Part shown: piece by piece, positions 33,956 to 45,157 of the stretch
Position numbering within the stretch: position 1 is the stretch's first letter
Layout: each line of letters starts with the position of its first letter
Source of the DNA: Botryosphaeria dothidea
Taxonomy: Eukaryota > Ascomycota > Dothideomycetes > Botryosphaeriales > Botryosphaeriaceae
Direction of reading: 5' to 3'
Assembly: GCA_011503125.2 (NCBI GenBank)
Contig: WWBZ02000001.1
Coordinates: 124,001-188,000, forward strand
DNA: 64,000 nt
The notes under the pieces: generated by a model
Database searches by the model: none
What the model was told of the DNA's origin: nothing
Seen by the model: only the letters and a program-made list of their open reading frames with translations
Position numbers and translations under genes: made by a program

Positions 33956-34292
33956 CTATGCCTGCCTAATTCCATCCTTGCTCGCATCGGTCTTCAAGAG
34001 CTTTGTTTCTGCGTCAGATTGTCAGCCAGTGCAGGATGCGAGAGATACAGAGACGGTAAACCAACTTACCAGGGCTGATCATTCTCTTCAATCGGCTCCC
34101 CAGTGACTTCGAAGATTTCCGCTCAGTGGAAGACTGACTAGAAACAGAATCGTGTTTCTGAGGCGGTTCGGTGTCTTTGGTGGCATCGCGTGTGCTTTCC
34201 ATCTCCTCGTTTTCGGAATCCCAGCTTCCTTCAAACTCCGACACCAGGGAGTCCTTCAGCTCTTTTGGCAGCTTGACTCTATATCCTGCCAT
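33956..34292 (-). CDS. Small hydrophilic hypothetical protein
   Basis: 91 aa from two exons with a canonical intron (34009-34069; GTAAGT donor, CTGAC branch, GCAG acceptor); exon lengths give an exact frame. The protein is charged: an acidic first half (SEFEGSWDSENEEMEST) and a Ser/Lys-rich basic part (SSTERKSSKSLGSRLKRMIS). It has no signal peptide or membrane segment. I do not recognise a family; it looks intrinsically disordered. Reading through the intron would give an alternative 92-aa form. Confidence 0.55.
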
Positions 34293-35129
34293 TGCCGTTG
34301 ATGATCGGATGCTTGAGATGCTCCTTGGCCGTTGATGCGATGACAGCGGGATATCGTTGAAGGGCGAGGGGGATCACACGAGGAGCGGAGCCTTATTTGG
34401 CGGCCTCGCCTCTCACGCCATCCTCCCCATTCTCAGGCCATTCGCCCTGAGCAATGCAGCGCACCGCCCCCCTTGGCTTACGCTGCCGCTACTTGACCGC
34501 ACCGCCATTGGCCGGCCAAGGGTGAGACAGCGTCGATGATTCACTGCCAAGGGGTCTTGTCCCGCCCCGCTTGGCGGACTCCGCCCGCGCTCCATCCACC
34601 TACTTCCTAAGATTCTCGCCTCTTTGGTTGGATGCATACTCTGCATGGTTGTCGTAGAAAATCCTGCGATTGGTTGTCGATGCCGCGATTATTCGGCATT
34701 TCATTTGCTCGAACACCACCGCTTTCGCGTCCTTACCGGACATCGTCTTCGTAGACGTCATCGGTGATCGATAGTTTACTGGGGGCAAATCCAGTTTGCT
34801 GACAATGGACATAACTTAGACTTTTGTCGTATTGTGTAGGAGCCATGGAGCTCAGGCGGAGCTGTTGGACCGGGGTATATTCTGCGTGGGATCTGCATTC
34901 GAAAAGAAATACAACAGCGAAGAAGGCCAAATGGACGACCTTCATGTGCGATTGCATCATGATGGTCGGCTTTAAGTCCGCTGCCTTCTGGGATGTCCAC
35001 TGCGGGGCAATGCGGGGAAGAGGGAACGCCCTCGGCCAAGGTACCACGCACGGCCAAGCTTCAAAAGCGGTGATACCGGTAGTCCGATCCTGTGTATCGA
35101 GTACAGCACCACTGCATCTGCGAGACAGC
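34293..35129. promoter_or_regulatory. Divergent intergenic region upstream of acetoacetyl-CoA synthetase
   Basis: 837 bp between the divergent starts. The synthetase frame stays open for about 300 nt upstream of its ATG, but that stretch has no family-like residues and is treated as leader/promoter. Confidence 0.5.
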
Positions 35130-37263
35130 ATGGCGAAACATCCAGAGCCCGTGTGGCGCAATCCCTCGTCCGTTGCGGACAACCCGATGGACAGGTACCG
35201 CCGTCATGTTAATGAACGTTTCAAGTTGAATCTGAAGGACAGCCACGAGCTGCAGGCTTGGACTGTGGAGAAGCCTCACGACTTCTGGATCGACGTCCAT
35301 GCGTATCTGCAGATCATCCCGCCACTGCCAAAGGGTATCGTCAAAGCGTACGACGATACCAAGCCAATATCCGAGGTGCCGCCTTTCTTCGAGGGCCACA
35401 AGCTCAACTACACCGAAAACATTCTTTCGAACCGCCGTCAAGATGCCACGGCCCTCATTGGAATCAGAGAAGGAGAATCTCTGGATGGCTATGAAAAGCT
35501 GACCTGGGGCCAGCTTGCCGAGAAAGTCCGGGAGACGAGGAGTGCGCTGCTGAGGCATGGTATCAAGCAAGGAGATCGAGTGGCAGCATGGATGGGAAAC
35601 CACACATACACAACCATTCTGTTCCTTGCTGTCGGGGCCATCGGAGCTATTTTCACGTCCGTCTCTCCAGACATGGGCGTTGAGGTTGGTGGAGAGTCAT
35701 CTTCGACATCTTCGGGCCAGCCTTCTGACATTGGTGTAGGGTACTCTTTCGAGATTCCAGCAGATTACACCGTCACTACTGTTTGTAGACAGCCACTCCA
35801 TCTACAAAGGGAAAAAGACGCCCACGGAAGAGAAACTCCAAGCCGTCTTCGAAGCTCTCCAACCAACCCCACCCTCCGTATTCGTCAACCCCGTTGTCGA
35901 AGGCACCAGCTCCACCTTTCCCCTCCTCAAAGACTTCCTAGCCAAGGCAAGCCCGAAAGACCCCTTAGAATACTCACGGCTCCCCTTCAACCACCCCATG
36001 GTCATCGTCTACTCCAGCGGCACCAGCGGGCCACCCAAATGCATCATCCACCAGCAAGGCAACATCCTGCAATTCAAAAAGATCGCCCTCCTGCACAACT
36101 CCCTCACCCCCTCGAGCGTCGTCATGCAATACACGACGACCTCCTGGGTCATGTTCTACGTCCTCAACGGACACATGTCGTCCGGCGCCAGCGCCATCGT
36201 CTACGACGGGTCTCCCCTCCACCCCTCGCCGACCGCCATCCTCGACATCCTCGCGCGCCACAAGTAAGCTGCCCAACCCCGCGTTCCCCCCCTCCACTAA
36301 TTTCCCTCCCTCCCCAACAGAGTGACCTACTGGGGCACCTCCCCCCGCCACCTCCTCACCCTCCAAACCACGACTCGCGCCCCAATCCGCCAAACCCACC
36401 CCCTCCCCGACCTCGACCTCGCCACCACGACCGGCGCGCCCCTCCAGCCCGCCCAGTACGCCTGGTTCCACGCCTCCTTCGCGCCGCACACGCGCCTCTC
36501 CTCCGTCGCCGGCGGCACCGACGCGCAGACGTCGTACCTGGCGACCGACCCGGCGCGGCGCGCCACCCACGCGGGGGAGATGCACATGGCGGCGCTGGGG
36601 ATGGCCGTCGACGTGGTGGACGCGGCCACGGGGGCGAGCGTGCGCGAGGGCGGGTGCGAGGGCGAGCTGGTGGTGCGGGCGCCGTTCCCCAGCATGCCGG
36701 TCGGGTTCTGGGGGGACGCGGGGGGAACGCGGTATCGGGAGGCGTATTTCGAGGCCGTGCCTGGCGTGTGGGCGCAGCGGGATTGGGTGCGGATGGAGCC
36801 GGCGACGCGCGGGTGGGGGATGAGCGGGCGCAGCGACGGGGTGCTGAATCCGAGCGGGGTGCGGTTCGGGAGCGGGGAGGTGTACGGGGTGGTGGAGGGG
36901 GAGGCGTTCGCGGGAGTGGTGGCGGAGGCGTTGTGCGTGGGGAGGCGGAGGGCGGGGGATGCGGATGAGGTGGTGTTTTTGTTTGTGAAGATGGGGGAGG
37001 GGAAGGTTCTTACGGAAGGGGTGAGGAGGGCGTTGAAGGAGGCCGTGGGGCGCGCGCTCAGTCCGAAGCATGTGCCCAAGTTTGTGGTGGAGGTGCCGGA
37101 TATTCCGGTGACGGTGAATGGGAAGAAGGTTGAGATTGCGGTCAAGGGGATTATCAGTGGGAAGGATGTCAAGGTCAGTCCGATGGTGGCGAATCCGGAG
37201 GCGTTGGAGTATTTCAAGAGGTTTGTTCATTTGGAGAGGGAACCGCCTGCATCGAAGTTGTAG
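35130..37263 (+). CDS. Acetoacetyl-CoA synthetase (ANL superfamily)
   Basis: 673 aa from three exons; introns 35685-35739 and 36264-36320. The cytosolic enzyme activates acetoacetate with ATP and CoA. Visible: the family N terminus (FYVHV-type segment as DFWIDVHAYLQIIPP), GDRVAAWMGNHTYTTI, FTSVSPDMGVEG, the P-loop-like VIVYSSGTSGPPKCIIHQQG, MQYTTTSWVMFY, AGGTDAQ, the hinge region SGRSDGVLNPSGVRFGSGEV and the C-terminal catalytic Lys region IPVTVNGKKVEIAVK. Length matches the family (about 670). Local base composition of exon 3 is strongly GC-rich. Assignment is firm for the family; the acyl specificity is inferred from overall resemblance. Confidence 0.93.
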
Positions 37264-37633
37264 ACGCATTGTGATTTTGATAGACTCAGTGTTTGGTAGA
37301 GTTGAGTCCTGAAATCTGTGGAATTTAGTAGTCGGAATTGAATCGTTCTTGTCAAGTACCAGGGGCACGCAGCTGAACGGGGCGCGGAACGAAACTTGAT
37401 GTTTTGCAAAGAGAGGGCCAGGACCAGGAAGCTTGAAAGGCTGTTGTGGTAGGTCGACAACAACCCCGGAATAGGAAAGTCACCGGAGTGGAAGTAGCTT
37501 CAGATCATGGTCTATCATATCAACACTTCTATTTACAGCGCCACGCATACTCCTCATCTCCTTATCAATATTTTATCAACATATTCACATAAACCTCATC
37601 TCAAATCTCGGACCACAGCGCTCGCATGTGCAA
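37264..37633. other. Convergent intergenic region
   Basis: 370 bp between the synthetase and metalloprotease stop codons. It holds presumed 3' UTRs; nothing else is seen. Confidence 0.5.
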
Positions 37634-38712
37634 TCAAGCACGGTAAGTGTTCCACATGTTGGTCATGCGGGCGGTCTGGTCATCAGTGAACTCCTCGTAG
37701 CAAGAGCTGGTACAAACGTTAGCACAATCTCAAGCGAAACTGAGAAGCGACACTTACTCGTAAGAGTAGTCCATGTAGTTGTGGATGGGGTCAACACCGG
37801 CCTGGTTAGGGCAAGAGTCGCGGCCAGTGGGGCAGCCGGACGAGGCACTAGCCTGAGCAGGGGTGTCGTCGATCTGGTCGCCGGTGCCAGAGCAGCCACC
37901 CTGGAAAGTGTGGTAGAGACCTGAGACGGTTAGATTTACAAATGATAAGAAGCATGCATGCCAAGACCCAAAGAACTTACCGAACCAATGGCCGACCTCG
38001 TGAGTGGTGGTCTTGCCAAGGTTGTAGTTGGTGGCACTACCGCCGGGGACGGAGGAAGACAGGATGGAGCAACCATCGTAGTAGAAGTCGTTCGAGCCCT
38101 CGGAAACGTTGTCGGGGAAGTAGCAGTAGCTATGGTGGATGATAAGCGATTTTCCTAAAAGAAACAGAACTGGTTTCAGGTATTCTTACCCGAGGTTGCC
38201 ACCAATCTCCCTCTGGAAGTAGACGTTCAGGGTGCCATAGTCACCCTTGCGGAGCTGCTTCTTCATGGCAAGCTCAGCACCATCATCAGCCCAGTTGGTG
38301 TTGATGGTCCTGGTGGTGCCGGCCAGGGTGAAGGAAATGCCCTGAGGAGCAAAGTTCTCGTTCAGGACGGCAAGCTGTTCCTCGAGTTGGGAATCCTGAA
38401 AAACTATCAGTTCTATTGTTTTTTTTTTTTCTTTGAGATCTGGAGATCAGCACTCACAGAGACGTATCCGTCCTCCTCGGACTGGGAAGCAGCAACAACG
38501 TGGAACCAGGTGGGAACGCTGATGGCGGCCTGGGCCATCTTGAGGCCAGACTCCTTGACAGCCTGCTCCTGGAGAGACATCTGACGGGCAGTCTCAAGGA
38601 GAGCCTCAGACGGCTCGGGAGCACCGCAGCCGAAGGTGTCACGCTTGTGAACGGCATGGCCCAGAACGGTGGTGGCCATGAGGCCGGCAAGCATGGAGGT
38701 CTTGTAGAACAT
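37634..38712 (-). CDS. Secreted zinc metalloprotease (M43 pappalysin-like, MEP1 type)
   Basis: 281 aa from five exons; introns 38396-38457, 38130-38189, 37921-37980, 37707-37757. A signal peptide ([15 protein letters not shown]) and a dibasic KR pro-region site are followed by [11 protein letters not shown], the zinc site [15 protein letters not shown] (HExxHxxGxxH) and the Met-turn NYMDYS, then [11 protein letters not shown]. Cys pairs ([18 protein letters not shown]) match the disulphides of this family. Length agrees with fungal MEP1 proteins (about 280). Such enzymes act extracellularly on host or substrate proteins. Catalytic residues are intact. Confidence 0.96.
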
Positions 38713-41500
38713 GGCTGCGGTGGGGAGAACGAAAGACTCGAAGACGTCTGAAGTGATTGCTGGCTGTGGAGCTGCTGGTGGAGAAGAAGATACAGCAGGT
38801 TGGGCGGTGGTGACTTTATACCCTCCGCATGTCCATTGTAGCACAGAGTAGGCCCTGAATAATGGTCTCCTGCCCATGACAGGCACTCCAGGCCTACGGA
38901 GGCCCTGGCGTTACTGCCTGCCTCATCTGCACAAGCCGGCGACCAGGAGCTAGAGGTCACGCAAGCGCCGATATGTTTGGTCGAAACAAAGCCGCAGCGG
39001 CGGGTCGATAAGTCTAGCGCGTCCACTTAATCTCCTCTGGAAAGAACGCGTGCTTCCATGGACGGCTCGAAGGGGTTAGCGTCGCTGCATAGGCGTGTTT
39101 TCGGATGTTGTACTCTTTAAAGATTCGGACCGAGGGCTGGAATAGGTGGTTGTGTTAAAGAAACAGGCACATGGAGCGTGTAACGGGCGGCCAGGAACGA
39201 GCATAAACAGGCATCCCGTCAGCAGACGGCCAATCAGCCATGCGCGGGCTCGCCGGTACCTGAGGGAACACTGGAGGATTGGGAGCGGGGCGGGCGCGTG
39301 CGAAATCCAGGTGAGCTTGCTTGTTTTGCAGCGTGATTGCTCAGGACCAGATGATGTTTGCGCCGATCGCGCTTGGCAGGTCGAGCGACAAGGGGTCAGG
39401 CGCGGGATATAGATGGGATATGGTGCTGGTGTTCTTCCGTCCGGGCTTGGCAGCGCGGCGGAAGCGGACGCTGAGTGGTGCGGCGGGCAATTTAATCAGT
39501 TTAAGACACCGGACCAAGAGGCTTGGGACCTGCTGGACTTGCCCGAAGGCGCGTCGGAGAGGGCGAAGACGCGATAATCTCCGCTGAGCGCCAAGCATCG
39601 TGGATGGGCTTATCAGGCACAGGCGGCCGCCAAGTCTGCGAGATAGGAGCGGCTTTGCTGCTTCGGGCTGGTGACAAGCGTGCCAAGGAGGCGCATCCCA
39701 CACATGCTTAAACACGCGGACATGGAGCTTCGATGTTTGCTCTCTGCCGCCTTCCGCTTCGGCATTCACGACATTCCGTCCTGACTTTGCGACGTGAACA
39801 CCAGCCTGGCTGGTACTAGGCTGCCATGGCGGCGCCCGGTGAATACGGACAACCCCTCATCTGTTCAAATTGACTTCGTCGGAGTCCGGAGGGTCGGTGG
39901 GCGTAGTCGGCCGACGGTCGATAACTAACAGCGGAGGCGAGCAGGGACGTGGGGAAAGAGGAGACCAGGAAAATTCTGATAGAGAGCAGGCCTCACCGCC
40001 TCGCAATACAAATAGCCGAGGCGAGCAAAGTGGGAAAGTTCAAGGACGGACCGGTTGATTCTGCAAAAGTCGAGACATGGAATTTGTGGACTACAGTGCG
40101 AGGACGGCAGTATATAAATACGGGAATGCCATCATGGCAGTGGGTTTGCACACCATCATGGTGCCCCATCACATTGCAGGGCAGGATGACGCCCAGGTTG
40201 CTTAGCAGAAGAGTGGGCGTTGAGGGGCGTGTGATTCCTGTTAGCGGTTAGTTGTTATCGCGGCGATGGTGGTCAAGATGGGAATCTCGTCCGCCGGTGT
40301 GACACGCATATATCCGACGACGGCCCGCGCATTTGCCTGCCCATCATCTCGTCCGACCTTTTTTGAATTCCTCGCGGATGCCGCCTGCATCTTACCCGAC
40401 GGAACGGCCCATCTCAAGCGCGACCAGACAAAGCCGCAGAGCCTCACCACATTCAGCACCCAGAAAATCAATTGAGAGCAACGACATGCCGAGAGAGAAA
40501 AAAGACGAGGATGGCAGGCGGACATATGTAAGGCGGGCTCTCGCTGGTCGTGGTGAGTAATAGCATACGAGCACCCCACATGGCGCCGGGCGTCTCGTGA
40601 GCGGGATGTGCAAATTCCAGCCCGAGCGCTCAGGCATCGAACCACGGACGGAGCGGATGCATGGTCGGTGAGGCGCGTGGCCAGCTGTGGCGGGAGCGGA
40701 GGACAAAGAGTCGGACGGGAGCGCAGGGCGTTGGGGTGAGCGGAGGGCTTTAACTGGGTGCAGTTTTGTGTGCGAGGTGGGCGCGGGCGAGGAAGAAGAT
40801 GAAACAGAGTTCCGCGTCACGTGCAGGGGCTCTCGGCTGGCTGGTGCGACACTCCCTCCTTCCTCGCTTCTCTCCCGCTGTGGCAAGCAACAATCTCCTG
40901 CCCTTTCTTCTCGTCCGGACCGCCCAACCGCCACGCCGAGGATCAAGACGACGCAGCAGGATCGCGAGCCCTCGTATTCGCCCGCTGTCCGTCCTACAGG
41001 AGCCCAGGGTCGCAGTGCAAACCAGCCCGCTACCGTCGCTATCGTTCCTGCGAAACTGTCACCTTCCCCATGCGGCGGGCGATCCAGCGCTCCTCTCACG
41101 TGCTGGTCGCCGCGCCCGTCCAAGCCGACCAAGCAGAGTCAAGCACTTCCAAGCAACCCACGCCACCGCCTTAGCCGCCCCGGTCTCTCTGCGAGCTCAC
41201 GCTGCTAAGTGTCACCTCCCGCGTCCACCGAGATCCTCCCGTCGAGGTCTATGCTGCGAGATGCACGCCCGTCAGCGTCGCTTGCGTCTGATAATGCCGT
41301 CAGACGCACCTTGTCGCGGCCCTATTCCCAGCGCTGCTCTCCACACACACGGCCGGCGCCGATCGCTCGGGTGATGATTGGCACACCCTAGTTGCCCGCC
41401 AGAAATGCAGACTTTTAAAGGAAACACCCGCGCGGCATCCCTCGTCCTCCAGACATCCCCTCGTGTCCTCTGCCAATTCGCCCCAAGACAGTCCTGAACC
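38713..41500. other. Long gene-free divergent intergenic region
   Basis: 2.8 kb between the divergent metalloprotease and PTR2 genes. Open frames on both strands lack family-like residues. A TATA box for the metalloprotease and an orphan TATA-like element (40111-40120) are visible, and the PTR2-proximal part is pyrimidine-rich. It may contain regulatory sequence or a non-coding RNA. Confidence 0.5.
38815..38820 (-). promoter_or_regulatory. TATA box of the metalloprotease gene
   Basis: TATAAA on the minus strand, 103-108 nt upstream of the metalloprotease ATG. Confidence 0.6.
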
Positions 41501-43568
41501 ATGGCAACCGGCGACCACGGCGTTGTCGAGGCTTCTCAGTGAGCAAAACGAATCCCCGTGCGCCGAGTGACTTTAAGCTTATCGACTCAGGCTGCACGAG
41601 ACCCTTGTCGAGGGCGATAAGAAGGACGTCGACATTGCCGGCGGCCCTTTGCGTCCCAGCATCAGCGCCCCTGGAAAGGCCGAGAGCTATCACGCCGACG
41701 AGAAGGCTCCTTTCGAGACCGAGGACGGCGAGGAGCCCACCGACGACGAGAAGCACAAGCTCCGCCACATTGGCGAGAAGCTGCCCGTCTCCGCCTTCCT
41801 AGTCGCCTTCGTTGAGCTGTGCGAGCGTTTCACCTACTACGGTACCAGCTCGCCTGCCTCCAACCAGCCCTGTGTCCCCCCACTAACCACTCCCAGGTAT
41901 CTCTGGTCTGTTCCAGAACTATGTTCAGCGCCCGCTCGACGGCAGTAAGTGCACACGAGTCCCACTCTGCCCATTTCCTTGTTACTGACGCCCCACAGGC
42001 GAGGGTCGTGGTGCCCTGGGAATGGGCCACCAAGGCGCGACTGGCCTGACTACCTTCTTCCAGTTCTGGTGCTATGGTACGTTTCACACTGTGTTCTTTC
42101 CCTTTTGGTCCGTCCGCTGACTTGACCAGTCACCCCGATTCTGGGCGCCATCGTTGCCGACCAGTACCTTGGAAAGTACTTTGCCATCGTTCTCTTCTGC
42201 GTCGTCTACATCGTCGGTCTTTTGATTTTGTTCTTGACCTCTCTGCCTATCTCCCTGCAGCATGGAGCTGGTTTGGGTGGCTTCATTGCCGCCGTCATCA
42301 TCATTGGCCTGGGTACCGGTGGTATCAAGTCCAACGTCGCTCCGTTGATTGCAGATCAATACAAGCGCCGTAAGATGGCCCTTTCCACTCTTCCTTCGGG
42401 CGAGCGCGTCATCCTGGATCCTGCCGTCACCATCCAGCGCATCTACATGATCTTCTACCTCTGCATCAACCTCGGCAGTTTGTCTCTCCTGGCCACTCCC
42501 TACATGGAGAGGGATGTCGGCTTCTGGTCCGCCTATCTTCTCGGCTTCTGCATGTTCTGCGCCGGTCTGACTGTCCTGATCTTCGGCAAGAAGCTCTACG
42601 TCGTCCGTCCTCCCGAGGGTGGCATTATCGGCGATGCTTTCAAGTGCATGTGGATCATGATCAAGAACCGCAACATGGATGCCCCCAAGCCTTCCTTCCA
42701 GGCACAGCATGGAAACACCCAGGTCATGAAGTGGGACGATCAATTCGTCGATGAGCTCAAGAGAGCTCTTGTTGCTTGTCAGGTCTTCTGCATTTATCCC
42801 ATCTACTGGGTTGTGTATGGCCAATTCTCCGGCAACTTCGTCACCCAAGGTAAGCGCATTCATGTTGAAAAAAAAAAAAAAAAAGTTTACTGTTTGCTAA
42901 TTGGCCATTTCTAGCCGGCCAAATGCAGGGTCACGGCATTCCGAACGATCTGATGCAGAACTTCGACCCCATCGCTATCATCGTGTTCGTGCCGATTCTC
43001 GACCGTTTCGTCTACCCTCTGATGCGCAAGGCTCACATCAACTTCCCGCCCATCAACCGCATCACTCTGGGCTTCTGGGTTGCATCTCTCGCCATGGCAT
43101 ACGCAGCTATTGTCCAGCATCTCATCTACCGTGCTGGCCCTTGTTACGATGCCCCTCTTTGTGCAGCTTCGGAGGATTCCTCCGGCACCGCCCAGGGCAA
43201 CTACGTCCACAGTAAGTTCCATTGCTTGAGACATCCATCATTCTTGCGCTAACAACTCTCTAGTTGCTGTTCAGACCCCCGCCTACATGCTCATCGGTAT
43301 CTCGGAGATTTTTGCCAGTGTCACCGGCCTCGAATATGCGTACACCAAGGCTCCTCCCAGCATGAAGAGTTTCGTTCAGAGCATGTACCTCCTGACCAAT
43401 GCTTTCGGTTCGGCCATTGGCGAGGCTCTTGTCTCTGTTGCCGTCGACCCCAAGATTCTTTGGATGTTTGTCGGTCTCTCCATCGCATCTTTCTTGGCTG
43501 GATGTCTCGTTTGGATCTTGTTCCACCACCTGAACAAGACTGAGGAGGAGATGAATGCGTTGGGTTAG
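41501..43568 (+). CDS. PTR2-type di/tripeptide transporter (POT family)
   Basis: 578 aa from seven exons; introns 41539-41590, 41842-41896, 41945-41998, 42077-42129, 42850-42914, 43212-43263. Proton-coupled peptide importer of the plasma membrane. Signatures: VELCERFTYYGISGLFQNYV, GATGLTTFFQFWCYVTPILG, IVADQYLGKY, GTGGIKSNVAPLIADQY, and the FYLCINLGSLS segment, all characteristic of fungal POT proteins. About 12 membrane segments are visible, with an acidic N-terminal tail (ETEDGEEPTDDEKH). Intron 5 carries an A-run. The ExxERFxYYG motif that couples protons is intact. Confidence 0.97.
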
Positions 43569-43799
43569 ATAGAAGAGGATGTATAGTACACGAGATGAGT
43601 GGGTAATTTAAACGGATACCGGAGATTTACGAATCTCACGAATAGATGATGGACTTTGTCAATCTTGTTCTACTTGCAGTGAAGCGTTCCTCGGCTGGAA
43701 CCGGCTTTACATCATGACCTACGAATGTCAACAAATATGTTCAACTCATTTCTCTGCACGCATTTAACCCGCACCTGTGGCTGAGTATAGGACAGGGCC

Positions 43800-44420
43800 T
43801 CATGCGTTTGCGCCTCCATCAACCTCCAATACCATACCATGGTCTCCGCTTTCTTCACTAAGCAAGAAACAGATGGTGTCGGCCACATCTTGCGCGTACC
43901 TACTCCAACCCATAATATTGGACGGACCAGATGTATCTCCCAGATTCGCCTGATTCGTGGGTGTAGTGGCGGTTCCTCTTGACGGACAAATCAGCTGAAC
44001 CATCTCTTCAAATGAAACCCTCCCCGAGAGGAAAAGAAGGAAAAGGAAGACGAAAAAGCACTCACGGCAACACCGCATTCACCCTAATCCTGCTCCCCGC
44101 CTCCGTCGCCTTCACCGCCGCCTTCCTCACCATGTCCACGACCGCGAGCTGGCTCGCCCCAAACATCACCGTCGCTCTTCCGCCGGCCGCCCTGCTCCTC
44201 CCCACTTGCACCACACTACTGCTCCGTCCTCCTCCTCTTTCTTCTTCTTCTTCTTCTCTTTCTTCTTCTTCTCTTTCTTCTTCTTCTTCTTCTTCTTCTT
44301 CTTCTTCTTCCCCCACCAACACCTCCTCCAGCACGCAATACGCCGCCCGCACATTCACCCCGACCACGTCCTCATCCTCATTCCCGTCCTCCCCCTCTCC
44401 CTCGGCCACCGTCCCCGCAG
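43800..44420 (-). pseudogene. Decayed short-chain dehydrogenase/reductase with poly-Glu insertion
   Basis: The C-terminal half of an SDR is readable: GVNVRAAYCVLEEVL (helix E region), FGASQLAVVDMVRKAAV, GSRIRVNAVLP, an intron (about 44015-44078), then YAQDVADTICFLLSEES and VLEVDGGANA. The catalytic Y-x-x-x-K position reads FGASQ (44149-44163), so Tyr is Phe and Lys is Gln. A GAA/GAG expansion (44236-44310) puts about 30 mostly Glu residues between helix E and the next strand. The N-terminal NAD-binding TGxxxGxG and NNAG motifs are not found upstream, although the frame stays open to an ATG at 44802. It is most likely a non-functional remnant. Confidence 0.6.
44236..44310. repeat. (CTT)n trinucleotide repeat
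   Basis: Nearly pure CTT/TTC repeat on the plus strand with a few CTCTTT interruptions; on the minus strand it reads as poly-Glu codons of the SDR relic. Confidence 0.9.
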
Positions 44421-45157
44421 CGCTGACCACCCTCCCACGGGCGCGCCGCTCCACACCTCCCTCGTGGCGGCGACGCCGACGCGCGTGGCCGGGTAAGGAC
44501 TCGGGAGGGTTAAGACGACGCAGCGTACCAGTGGGCCTGGCCTGTTTAGTCTTGCGTTCTGCAGGAGGAAGCTTCGTATCACTAGTAGTATTCCTCTGGA
44601 GGAGCAAGAATGCAGGCTCTAACGAATCGACACAGTCGTGATGGAGAGCTCTGCACCAAGATAGGACTGCAGCAGCGTTCAGGGGTGTTTTGTCGGTCGC
44701 CCGAAGAAAATCGGTGCTTACCTTGACAAGGGCCAGTTCCGGATCGTCTTGAGAGGCCGTGGCCTTGCGCTTGCGGTTCTCAACCACCACAGGGCGATTC
44801 ATGAGGATTGTGGGGTGTAGGGAGAGGAAGAAGGAAGATCTGATGTCGGACGTCACTTGTTAGCGGGTGTGAAACATACAGGCAACATTGCAAACGGCCA
44901 GTAATTGGAGGTTTCTGTCGGGTGCATGCATGGCAAAGTTCCGCTCGCTAGGATTCATGAAAATGTGTAATTCAGTGCGACTGTGTTGACGTTTGCAAGG
45001 CGCACACGATAGTACTCATCCAACGGAGCAGGGGCTGACAGTACGACAGGTCAGCTCTGTCCGTCGACAGGACTCTGCAACATGGGAAAAGAAATCAACG
45101 CTGATCGTCGGCTACCATGCACATCAGACCTTGGGTGTTCGAAACAAATGACAAATC
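44421..45157. other. Intergenic, downstream of the amino-acid permease
   Basis: Between the recognisable SDR remnant and the permease stop. Part of it (44421-44802) is in frame with the SDR relic but unlike that family. Confidence 0.4.

Noticed and set aside
35974..37368. 464-codon minus-strand open frame
   Set aside because: Antisense to acetoacetyl-CoA synthetase exons 2-3; composition is low-complexity and the plus-strand gene has all motifs.
40392..41132. 246-codon minus-strand open frame in the long spacer
   Set aside because: No recognisable domain, Ser/Arg/Pro-rich random-like composition, no supporting splice or promoter signals.
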